The notes beneath the pieces are model-generated. The model was not told the DNA's origin. It saw only the letters and a list, made by a program, of their open reading frames with translations, and did not search any database. The position numbers and the translations under genes are program-made. A stretch of DNA of 64,000 bases from JBDKLC01 sp040384865 (GTDB taxonomy: Bacteria; Patescibacteriota; Minisyncoccia; Phycocordibacterales; CAIZLB01): positions 124,001-188,000 of the forward strand of contig JAZKIM010000003.1 of NCBI GenBank assembly GCA_040384865.1, given 5' to 3'. This document shows, in pieces, positions 50,705 through 57,576 of this stretch. Positions within the stretch are counted from its first letter, which is position 1. The number at the start of each line of letters is the position of its first letter.

Positions 50705-51421
50705 TTATTTATTATCTAAAATATATGTACTCTTTACACAAGCACCAAGCCATTGAGTTAAAAATTCTCTTCTATCAACTAATGTTTTTTCACCAAAAAT
50801 TAAGTCCGCGTAGTCAGCAATCGAACTAAGCGAATACGACATCGGACGCATAATGTTGCGTGAACATACATATGCTTTTTGTTGAAGTAAACGTTCATCG
50901 AACAACGCCTTTTGCATATATTTTGCCATATAGCCAGCGAGGCCAGACGATCCATCGGTTTTAATAAGATCACATGTCCCGTAAGACCATAACCTTTGAA
51001 TTGTACGAGTATCTCTTTCATCTTCTACAAGGTTTTGGGATAATCCCCACGCAAGAACGTGGAAATGTACTGCTCCGCGTGTTTGGAACTCTGGGACAGC
51101 AATATATGACCAGCCTTGCCCATATTTGATCCGCATGCGTCGTACAAAGCTTGAGAAACACTCATATCCGACTTCAAGTCGTACGATCTGAGCCATTGTG
51201 AGAGTAAGAAATATAGGACACTCAACTCGGACGAGGTTCGATAAGACAATACGGGTAAACATTTTTCGTAATCGGCTAGCATTATCTTTACGGCGGGAAT
51301 TATAACGCTTATATCCCGTAATAACTCGGCTTTTTCGTTGTATTTTTTGCGGATAGGGAGCTTTTTCATATTCATATATTTCTAATTGGTTGCCACTTAA
51401 GATAGTTTTCTTATATTTCAT
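50705..51421 (-). CDS. HUH-family rolling-circle replication initiator (Rep)
   Basis: A 238-residue nicking enzyme that would open the double-stranded replicative form and attach to the 5' end. Motif 1 is FLTLTM near residue 71. Motif 2, the metal-binding HUH, is AVHFHVLAWG (H119, H121). Motif 3 is YMAKY with Y164, K167 and Y168, resembling the YxxKY form of phage Rep proteins. No helicase domain is present. The start ATG 51421 is 45 bases downstream of the zot-like gene. Confidence 0.85.
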   Translation of the reverse strand: MKYKKTILSGNQLEIYEYEKAPYPQKIQRKSRVITGYKRYNSRRKDNASRLRKMFTRIVLSNLVRVECPIFLTLTMAQIVRLEVGYECFSSFVRRMRIKYGQGWSYIAVPEFQTRGAVHFHVLAWGLSQNLVEDERDTRTIQRLWSYGTCDLIKTDGSSGLAGYMAKYMQKALFDERLLQQKAYVCSRNIMRPMSYSLSSIADYADLIFGEKTLVDRREFLTQWLGACVKSTYILDNK

Positions 51422-51466
51422 TTTTAAACTTAAGTTAGTAATGTATCAAGTCTGGTGCCCTGCCCA

Positions 51467-52276
51467 CTACCCCTTTCGTCTGAAGCCGAAAAGGGCACGT
51501 GTGGCACGCCACCAACCCAACCTCAAAGCCTCTACAAGAACACTCTGGGAACTTTTTGCACCGTATCGAAGGTACTTTGTGTTATAAGCTTCAAATATAC
51601 GCTTACGACCAATATAGAGCTTCATAGAGAATGGTTCTTCTTCATCAACTGTTTCATTAGAAGCAAGATCATACTCACATCGCTGAAACACCACTACAGG
51701 CCAAGAAATCATCTTACGAACACGATAAAAGACATTTACTTGAGAACGCATAACAACATGTACATTAGTCGGCCTCTGAGCTGTAATCCAAATAGAACGA
51801 TCAAAATGACGAGTATGAAGTACATTCTGTCTTTCAGTCATACTTATTTTAGCCATCTGATACGAATCAAACACCACATAGCCTTCATCTAAAGCAACAA
51901 TACAATCAGTCAACTTAGACAATGTCTCATGAAAATTTTCATCAACAACAATTTGTCGTAAATTCTCTTTTGGAAAATTATAAAACGTTCTTTTAATACC
52001 TAAAAAACCAAGCAAAAGATATGGCCAGTGTTCAGTTTCGTTATATCCTTCATAAAATATAGGATAATTTGTATACACCACCTTACCATGACGAAGAGCC
52101 TCTAATACATCAGCTGTCATAGCATAAGTCTTACCCATTCCAATACGACCATAATACATATACAAACCATGCTCCCCTACCGGAAACAAAGCCGCCAAAT
52201 CAATCTCAACACGACGAGACTCAGTAATATCATTATCATTTTCTATTGTTGGCAAAAATTCTTTTAAGGATTTCAT
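51467..52276 (-). CDS. Zot/pI-like phage assembly ATPase
   Basis: A 269-residue P-loop ATPase of the Zot family, the hallmark gene of inoviruses, which drives extrusion of the filament through the envelope. Walker A is GRIGMGKT (residues 43-50). Walker B is CIVALDEGYVVF. The family sequence RHFDRSIWITAQRPTNVHVV lies downstream. The hydrophobic anchor near the C-terminus of pI is not clear; only a Trp/Phe-rich amphipathic stretch is seen at the very end. The adjacent rep gene strengthens the call. Confidence 0.88.
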   Translation of the reverse strand: MKSLKEFLPTIENDNDITESRRVEIDLAALFPVGEHGLYMYYGRIGMGKTYAMTADVLEALRHGKVVYTNYPIFYEGYNETEHWPYLLLGFLGIKRTFYNFPKENLRQIVVDENFHETLSKLTDCIVALDEGYVVFDSYQMAKISMTERQNVLHTRHFDRSIWITAQRPTNVHVVMRSQVNVFYRVRKMISWPVVVFQRCEYDLASNETVDEEEPFSMKLYIGRKRIFEAYNTKYLRYGAKSSQSVLVEALRLGWWRATRALFGFRRKG

Positions 52277-52286
52277 TTTATTATTT

Positions 52287-52397
52287 TTATCTCATTATTC
52301 GAGTAACCAAACGAATACAAATCATAAGTATTAGCAAATGCAAAATACTGTAATGTGGCACTGTAAGAAATTCAATTGATTGTTGTAAAAATGTCAT
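52287..52397 (-). CDS. Prophage mini membrane protein, 36 aa
   Basis: ATG 52397 opens a 36-codon frame whose middle is hydrophobic (ILHLLILMICI, residues ~18-30) with a basic end (RLVTRIMR). It fits tightly between two prophage genes, four and ten bases from them. Size and topology resemble the minor tip proteins pVII/pIX of filamentous phages, but the sequence is too short for proof. Confidence 0.5.
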   Translation of the reverse strand: MTFLQQSIEFLTVPHYSILHLLILMICIRLVTRIMR

Positions 52398-52401
52398 ATA
52401 T

Positions 52402-52647
52402 TTATCTAATTATTCTGAATAATCTAAGCGACCACATAATTACTTTAAATCCAAGATAAATCATTACTGCTACAAACAAATCACTAGCAGGTGGAAATAT
52501 TATAAAAAAGGATCTTAAATACCCCATTACAATAGACAAATAACTATCCATACCGAATGGTAATTCAGTTACTGGATTAAGACCAAAAAGACCAAAGAAA
52601 GAAACAATAACATTATTCCAAGCAATTAAAAGGTAATACCAAATCAT
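52402..52647 (-). CDS. Prophage membrane protein, 81 aa (pVI-like)
   Basis: Three hydrophobic stretches are spread over 81 residues (residues ~2-20, 36-51, 57-75) and a basic tail ends RLFRIIR. Its ATG overlaps the stop of the adsorption-protein gene (ATGA overlap), as pIII and pVI genes are neighbours in Ff phages. A pVI-like role is therefore possible. Confidence 0.55.
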   Translation of the reverse strand: MIWYYLLIAWNNVIVSFFGLFGLNPVTELPFGMDSYLSIVMGYLRSFFIIFPPASDLFVAVMIYLGFKVIMWSLRLFRIIR

Positions 52648-54236
52648 TTTTTTCTCATATTATTACGTCGATAAAAACGTTCTTTCAAAGTTTCTTTTTT
52701 ACCATTTTCATCAACAACACTCTGATAAAAAGCTATATTTAATTGCAATAAATCACCAACAATTAGAAAAAGAAGAGAAAGATACAACAACAACTTAAAC
52801 CAAGGTTCAGTAATCTCCCAAATATCCTTAGGATCAGAACCAGTAGATTCAATTGTATGAATCAAGTTACCTGTTTGAAAGAAATACTGAAAAATATCAA
52901 AACTAAATGTTTGATTTTGGAAAAAAGAAATAGAATAATTAGAAGGAAATGTATATGAAAGTACCGGAAGTGTTGTTGTAGCTTGAGAATTTAAAATAAT
53001 CATTGTACGAGTAACATAACCAAATGGTGCTATAGACAAAAAACCATTTTTTAACTGTTCAAAACCAGACTTCATAGCAAGAGATTGCCAACCAAACAAA
53101 CCAGCAAAACATTCACTCCAATTAAAAGAAAAGCCAATTGCACAAGATTGTAACGTTAGATCAGAAAGTGTTGAAGTGGCGGATGATGTTGAAAACTTAT
53201 ATGTACCATCTGCATTTCGAGTAAACCAAGAAGTAGGATGAGAGGAAGTCTGAACTATAAAAGCCGTAGACGTAGCATATGCCTTACTACCATCTAACGA
53301 TGAATGAAAATACCATATAGAAGACCATGCACCAGGAGCTAAAATTTCACTAAAAGAAATACCAGATTCACCAGAAGCAGTTATAGGAGCACAATTATGA
53401 GGAGCTTCTGTAGAAAAATTTATTTGAGTAAATTCCCTTTCAATATAGTCAAGATCATTACAAACTTCATCAAAATAATGAGAATAACCATCAGCACCAT
53501 TATAATAAATTCCAGTATTTAAATTTACTGTTGTTGAAGCCGTAGTTGTTGAATAAGGAGCAATAGAAAGAAAACGAGTATTAGAATTACCATCAGGAGC
53601 GTCTGTATCATAAATACTCAAAGAATCGAAATAAAAATCACCAAAACCCGATAAAGTAAGACTATTAAAATTATTATTAGTATATGTTTTTGTTACAGTC
53701 CAACTACCACCATCGACACGTGCTTTACAAACATTATTAGTACTATCAAAAAAAACAGTATAGTAATGCCAATTACCACCATCAGACGTTAACACAACAG
53801 GATCAGAACCAGAATTAAATTGAATTTGACTCGAAAAAATCGGTTTATTAATATTACAAGAAATATCTGAAGTACCATAAAAAGGAACTAATGTAAAACC
53901 ATCGGTACTACCAAGACTCTTCAACCAAAATGACCAATAGGCAACACCAGTAGTAGCAAGTTGAGTAGAAAGATTAAAATAACCAACATTGCCAGTCCTA
54001 TTTAAACCATACAAAGAACCATCTTGAGCAGCAGCCGTAGAAACAGTACTATCGTCATCACTTGTATAAGGAACAGAAACCGTATTGAAAACAACACCGT
54101 TACTATAAGAATCAAAGTTTTCAACAAAAGAAGCAAAAGAAACCGAAGGAACAAAGAAAACCGCAACAATGAATAGAACGGCAATAAAGGTCGCTCCGCT
54201 TACTATCTTTTTAAACTGTGGATAAACTGTAGACAT
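52644..54236 (-). CDS. Prophage adsorption protein (pIII-like) with lectin-like domain
   Basis: A 530-residue surface protein. The signal peptide lies at residues ~15-35 (ATFIAVLFIVAVFFVPSVSFA). A LamG/concanavalin-like beta sandwich follows (FVENFDSYSNG ... GNWHYYTVFFDSTNNVCKARVDGGSW), then a second extracellular region with many serines and threonines. A transmembrane helix lies near the C-terminus (WFKLLLYLSLLFLIVGDLL). Secreted at the N-terminus and anchored at the C-terminus is the design of pIII. The lectin-like fold suggests binding to a surface glycan. I chose ATG 54236 because the signal peptide starts there; the frame is open further upstream. Confidence 0.7.
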   Translation of the reverse strand: MSTVYPQFKKIVSGATFIAVLFIVAVFFVPSVSFASFVENFDSYSNGVVFNTVSVPYTSDDDSTVSTAAAQDGSLYGLNRTGNVGYFNLSTQLATTGVAYWSFWLKSLGSTDGFTLVPFYGTSDISCNINKPIFSSQIQFNSGSDPVVLTSDGGNWHYYTVFFDSTNNVCKARVDGGSWTVTKTYTNNNFNSLTLSGFGDFYFDSLSIYDTDAPDGNSNTRFLSIAPYSTTTASTTVNLNTGIYYNGADGYSHYFDEVCNDLDYIEREFTQINFSTEAPHNCAPITASGESGISFSEILAPGAWSSIWYFHSSLDGSKAYATSTAFIVQTSSHPTSWFTRNADGTYKFSTSSATSTLSDLTLQSCAIGFSFNWSECFAGLFGWQSLAMKSGFEQLKNGFLSIAPFGYVTRTMIILNSQATTTLPVLSYTFPSNYSISFFQNQTFSFDIFQYFFQTGNLIHTIESTGSDPKDIWEITEPWFKLLLYLSLLFLIVGDLLQLNIAFYQSVVDENGKKETLKERFYRRNNMRKK

Positions 54237-54271
54237 GTAATACAAAATTGATATATAATACCGAGTACGTG

Positions 54272-54296
54272 AACTCCCCAACAGGGAGTTTTTTTT
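54272..54296 (+). terminator. Hairpin with T-run inside the prophage, plus orientation
   Basis: AACTCCC (54272-54278) and GGGAGTT (54284-54290) are followed by a run of Ts on the plus strand. It lies between the coat and adsorption genes, which run on the minus strand. There the hairpin is preceded by A8 and lacks a U-run, so it would block antisense transcription and only weakly attenuate the sense direction. Confidence 0.5.
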
Positions 54297-54303
54297 GTTG
54301 TCC

Positions 54304-54522
54304 CTAAGCTCGACGGAAAAATCGGAACGCTCCATAGAGCAAACCGACAATAACGCCAATGATCGTAAGTACAATAACCCATGGAAGAGTTGACTGAAGC
54401 ACGCCAAGGCCTGCACCGATCAACAACTTGATCATGACACCAACGAAATCAATAACATCAGTCCACGCAAAGCCAATTGTTGTAGCAAACGTAGATGAAG
54501 CTGTAGAAATTAATGTGTTCAC
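54304..54522 (-). CDS. Prophage major coat protein candidate (pVIII-like)
   Basis: A 72-residue protein starting at GTG. Its N-terminal part is weakly polar, followed by two hydrophobic stretches (residues ~23-42 and 46-65) and a basic C-terminus (FRFFRRA). A long hydrophobic helix followed by a short positive tail that binds DNA is the pattern of filamentous phage major coat proteins. The position before the adsorption gene matches gene VIII before gene III. There is no clear cleavable signal peptide. Confidence 0.6.
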   Translation of the reverse strand: MNTLISTASSTFATTIGFAWTDVIDFVGVMIKLLIGAGLGVLQSTLPWVIVLTIIGVIVGLLYGAFRFFRRA

Positions 54523-54596
54523 CTATAATATTGTTATATTTTCTTATAATGCGACCTTGGACTTACATAGCTTCAATTAAGCTAACGCCAAAAAAA

Positions 54597-54704
54597 TCAA
54601 AACCAAACAATAGCCAAACAAAACCCTAAAAAAAACCCAAAAAATAAAATATAAACCTGTATTCTCTCTTCCTTCCTTTCTTCTGATGTTATAGGATTTT
54701 TCAT
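54597..54704 (-). CDS. Prophage mini membrane protein, 35 aa
   Basis: A charged N-terminus (KNPITSEERKEERIQ) precedes one hydrophobic helix (FFGFFLGFCLAIVWF). The start lies one base after the end of the upstream mini-gene. TGA stop. Likely a tip or assembly protein; the family is not recognised. Confidence 0.45.
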   Translation of the reverse strand: MKNPITSEERKEERIQVYILFFGFFLGFCLAIVWF

Positions 54705-54705
54705 T

Positions 54706-54804
54706 TTATTTTCTAAAACAATTAATAAAATACAACACAGCAACAAACGTCATAGCACCAGAAAGTGCAAAATATACCGATTGAAATGCAGTTAAATTAA
54801 TCAT
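54706..54804 (-). CDS. Prophage mini membrane protein, 32 aa
   Basis: The frame starts inside the stop region of the preceding 57-residue gene (ATGATTAA overlap) and encodes one hydrophobic helix (YFALSGAMTFVAVLYFI). Overlapping tiny frames in series are typical of single-stranded phage genomes. Confidence 0.45.
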   Translation of the reverse strand: MINLTAFQSVYFALSGAMTFVAVLYFINCFRK

Positions 54805-54970
54805 GCTTTTTTAATGAATAATAAGATCGTGGAAACAAAGACCGAAGAAAAAACTTAATCGGTGTAGCAAAAATCCACACAAAAATAGCAACAACTAACA
54901 AAAAGACAAAGTGCATAAAAAGACCCTCAAAAATACCAGCATAAACAGAAAGATAAGGATTATAAATCAT
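54797..54970 (-). CDS. Prophage small membrane protein, 57 aa
   Basis: One transmembrane helix (residues ~19-38, MHFVFLLVVAIFVWIF) is followed by a basic tail (IKFFLRSLFPRSYYSLKKHD). It overlaps the genes on both sides by 4 to 8 bases, indicating translational coupling. The function is unknown. Confidence 0.5.
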   Translation of the reverse strand: MIYNPYLSVYAGIFEGLFMHFVFLLVVAIFVWIFATPIKFFLRSLFPRSYYSLKKHD

Positions 54971-55095
54971 ATATTTTTAGTTTTAACACTCATAAACCGT
55001 AATACAGAAAGAAACGAAACCGTAGACAAAAGAACTAAAAAAACCGTATTAAAGAGAAGAAAATCACCATAGGTTATAGAGCAAGAATACATCAT
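54967..55095 (-). CDS. Prophage small membrane protein, 42 aa, paralogous to the fibre-protein tail
   Basis: The 42 residues (after MMYSCSIT: YGDFLLFNTVFLVLLSTVSF and a basic end) closely match the last 35 residues of the upstream fibre protein (YGDYLIFNTMILLLLAVFVC and a basic end). The pattern YGD-x-L-x-FNT, a single helix and a K-rich tail are kept. Its ATG overlaps the fibre-protein stop. It looks like a stand-alone copy of the membrane anchor, perhaps for assembly at the same virion end. Confidence 0.55.
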   Translation of the reverse strand: MMYSCSITYGDFLLFNTVFLVLLSTVSFLSVLRFMSVKTKNI

Positions 55096-56441
55096 TGTTT
55101 TTTCTTTAAAGTCATATACTGCAATACAGAAATACACACAAACACAGCCAACAACAGAAGAATCATTGTATTAAAAATAAGATAATCACCATACGAAACA
55201 GTAGAAGATCCATTCTCCAACTGAGACCATTCTGTACCATTAAAGCCATAAAAATGCTTATCAGCAGAATTAAAATAAATAGTACCAGCAGAAGAAGTTG
55301 CAATTGTTGATGTACCTATAAGCAATAAAGAACCATTAACAGCCAAAGTTGAAGACGCTGATGTTGTACCAATACCAACATTACCGTTAGAATTAATACG
55401 AAAATAACTAACTAAAGTAGAAGTAGAAACATCAAACAATGGAGATACTGAACCAGCATTACCAACAATAGAAAGTCGAGAAGTAGGAGAAGAAGTACCA
55501 ATACCAACATTCACAGAATTAGAACCAATAGCACCAAGAACAATTACATTACTCGCATTAACCTCAGAAAGATAACCAATAGCAGTAGAATTAGAAGGTT
55601 GAGTAGAAGAAGCCGTAATACCAGACTTATAACCAATAAAGGTATTATTTGAACCAGTAGAAAGAGCTTTAGAAGAAATAGAAGCATTACCAGCATAATA
55701 ACCAACAGCAGTATTGTTAGAACCCGTGGTAATAGAAAATAAAGCAGCAGTACCAATGCCAGTATTAAAAGAAGAACCAGCAAGCAAAGTACCGGAAAAA
55801 GAACCTATAAATACATTCTCATTATTGTTACCAGAATTACTAACAGACATAGCAGCAGTACCAATAGCAGTATTGTACTGACCATTACCAAAACCATTGT
55901 AAGCAGTATTATATCCAATCGCAATATTACCCCTTGAAGTAACACCATAACCAGCAGCACGACCAATAGCAGTATTTTCTCTTTCTGTAGTAACACCATG
56001 AAGAGCTTGAGAACCAATAGCCATATTGGCTGATCCGGTACTTAACCATTCCAAAGATTGAAAACCTAAAGCTACATTTTCCTGCCCCGTCGTAACATTT
56101 ACTAATGCTCTAGTACCAATACCAACATTTACACCACCACCTGTTGTAATAAAATTTCCAGCATTTTTACCTATCCATAAATTTTCAGTACCATATGAAT
56201 GGAAAAATGGCACAGCGTTTACGTTAACAATTCCCGTAATAGCAGTAGTAAGTGGTAAATTAAAATTTACCGATGTTAATGTTCCCAAACCATTAGCTGT
56301 AATAAAAGCATCTGCAGCAAGAGTAGCGTCAGCAAAAAGAGGTTTTACAAAAAGAAAAGAAAAAGAAAATATTGAAACAAAAAACAAACAAAGAACAAAA
56401 TATCCAGCACCATCTAACTTATACTCTTCGATTTTTTTCAT
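55092..56441 (-). CDS. Prophage fibre protein with YadA-head-like repeats and C-terminal anchor
   Basis: A 449-residue secreted protein. The signal segment lies at residues ~14-37. About 200 residues follow of repeats like those of trimeric adhesin heads (NTAIG-x-x-A, NVFIGSFSG, NTAVGYYAG, each ~25 residues). A bacterial surface-protein module follows (VGIGTSSPTSRLSIVGNAG), and the C-terminus is a membrane helix with a basic tail. It probably forms a trimeric receptor-binding fibre on the virion tip, a second adhesin besides the lectin-like protein. The repeat region may have been taken from a host surface protein. Confidence 0.65.
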   Translation of the reverse strand: MKKIEEYKLDGAGYFVLCLFFVSIFSFSFLFVKPLFADATLAADAFITANGLGTLTSVNFNLPLTTAITGIVNVNAVPFFHSYGTENLWIGKNAGNFITTGGGVNVGIGTRALVNVTTGQENVALGFQSLEWLSTGSANMAIGSQALHGVTTERENTAIGRAAGYGVTSRGNIAIGYNTAYNGFGNGQYNTAIGTAAMSVSNSGNNNENVFIGSFSGTLLAGSSFNTGIGTAALFSITTGSNNTAVGYYAGNASISSKALSTGSNNTFIGYKSGITASSTQPSNSTAIGYLSEVNASNVIVLGAIGSNSVNVGIGTSSPTSRLSIVGNAGSVSPLFDVSTSTLVSYFRINSNGNVGIGTTSASSTLAVNGSLLLIGTSTIATSSAGTIYFNSADKHFYGFNGTEWSQLENGSSTVSYGDYLIFNTMILLLLAVFVCISVLQYMTLKKKQ

Positions 56442-56523
56442 TTATCAAATAAAAAATAATAACAGTTTTAATTTACTGAATACCCCGTACTAAATGAAAT
56501 AAAAATACGGGGAGTTCAAGAAA

Positions 56524-56766
56524 CTAACTAAACGCTAACAACGCAAGAGATGGCACACCGTTATATGTAGAAAGATAAAACTTTGCGTTTCCATCTTCTT
56601 TGACTACATCTTTAATCTCGGCATACAACGAATCATTCACCTTACACTTAAAAACATCAGATCCAACTAAAACATAAGCCTTATTTGATACACCTTTTTT
56701 ACCATTTATCTCGTAAGCTTTTGACTCTGATTTTAGAAGAGTGACACCTGAAAATTCAAATTCCAT
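56524..56766 (-). CDS. Prophage single-stranded-DNA-binding protein candidate (pV-like)
   Basis: An 80-residue, beta-rich protein with no hydrophobic helix. Segments such as KGVSNKAYVLVGSDVFKCKV and KFYLSTYNGVPSLALLAF recall by eye the order of strands in the gene V protein of Ff phages, which coats the phage single strand. It is the first gene of the element, just inside the right end. The assignment rests on size, position and general pattern. Confidence 0.45.
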   Translation of the reverse strand: MEFEFSGVTLLKSESKAYEINGKKGVSNKAYVLVGSDVFKCKVNDSLYAEIKDVVKEDGNAKFYLSTYNGVPSLALLAFS

Positions 56767-56810
56767 AATGAATATTGATTTAAAAACTTATAAGTGCGGA
56801 CGACCAAATA

Positions 56811-56842
56811 TCGCACAATGTAGATGATATATTGTGCGACGT
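56811..56842. other. Right prophage attachment site (attR) with ssDNA hairpin
   Basis: It contains the same 16 bases as attL (56826-56841). It also contains a perfect nine-bp inverted repeat, TCGCACAAT (56811-56819) and ATTGTGCGA (56831-56839), with an 11-base loop. In the single-stranded phage genome this could fold into a Xer-like site, as known for CTX phage. The flank beyond, up to 56932, has no gene I can support. Confidence 0.55.
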
Positions 56843-56932
56843 CTATATAAGCGAATAGACCTCGATTCCCTATGAATAAACCTTGCATAGATTTTACACA
56901 TCTATAAAAACTATCTCTTCCCATTAAACTAT

Positions 56933-57574
56933 TTATAAATATTTCTTTAACTTCTCAGGTACAAAAGACTCAAATGGTTTCGATATACAATTTTCAATCG
57001 CTTTTTTAACATTCTCATTTTTAGCCAAGGAAAGATACTTTTGAACTGTTATTTGTCCGACGTATTCTGAGCCAAGAAATTCATATTCAGACAGCATTTC
57101 CCAATCATATGGTTTTATTATCTCAACCACCTCAACTGGCCTAACCTTGTTTGGTGAGATCCATTCAATTGAACGTACCCACTCCCCAACCTCAAAGTCT
57201 TCACGAACCACTTCATAAAAGTCTCTGCCTGCGAGAACATAAATATATCCCTGTAATTTTGCACCTAAAAGAATTTTATGATTTTCATGTGTAAGCCTGT
57301 GGTACACAGACGTCCCCTGTTCGACTCTCGTCTTTGTATATAATTCTGTAGGCTCATAACAAAAAGCATTTGACGGTTTTTCTGATGCAAAAACTACTGG
57401 CACACCATACTCATGAGCATTGTCGTATGCTTCATGTTTGCTGTTATATACAGGATCCAGTACATCTATCTTTTTACCACTTGAGTGAAAAAGGAATTTT
57501 TTAGTGCAAGGTTTTACTTCTATGATTCTAAATTCTTTTTCAGAGAATGATTTGAAGGGGTGATTTATGAGCAT
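56933..57574 (-). CDS. Unknown protein, 213 aa, partner of the metallopeptidase-like gene
   Basis: A soluble protein without signal peptide. The region FLFHSSGKKIDVLDP ... PVVFASEKPSNAFCY recalls small ADP-ribosyltransferase-like folds (an HxS-type strand and an FAS/FAT strand), but the resemblance is weak. It starts two bases after the stop of the metallopeptidase-like gene, so the two are made together. It lies just outside the prophage repeats; whether it is mobile cargo or chromosomal is open. Confidence 0.45.
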   Translation of the reverse strand: MLINHPFKSFSEKEFRIIEVKPCTKKFLFHSSGKKIDVLDPVYNSKHEAYDNAHEYGVPVVFASEKPSNAFCYEPTELYTKTRVEQGTSVYHRLTHENHKILLGAKLQGYIYVLAGRDFYEVVREDFEVGEWVRSIEWISPNKVRPVEVVEIIKPYDWEMLSEYEFLGSEYVGQITVQKYLSLAKNENVKKAIENCISKPFESFVPEKLKKYL

Positions 57575-57576
57575 GG

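Larger units (their letters stand above)
50403..56841 (-). mobile_element. Inovirus-like (filamentous phage) prophage, about 6.4 kb
   Basis: The element is bounded by the 16-bp direct repeat GATATATTGTGCGACG (50403-50418 and 56826-56841; period 6423 bp). All genes lie on the minus strand in an order like filamentous phages: possible ssDNA-binding protein, fibre protein, tiny membrane proteins, coat-protein candidate, adsorption protein, small membrane proteins, Zot/pI ATPase, HUH Rep. The size matches inoviruses. There is no capsid, terminase or integrase. Integration through host XerC/XerD at a dif-like site is inferred. All frames are intact, so it may be active. Confidence 0.8.
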
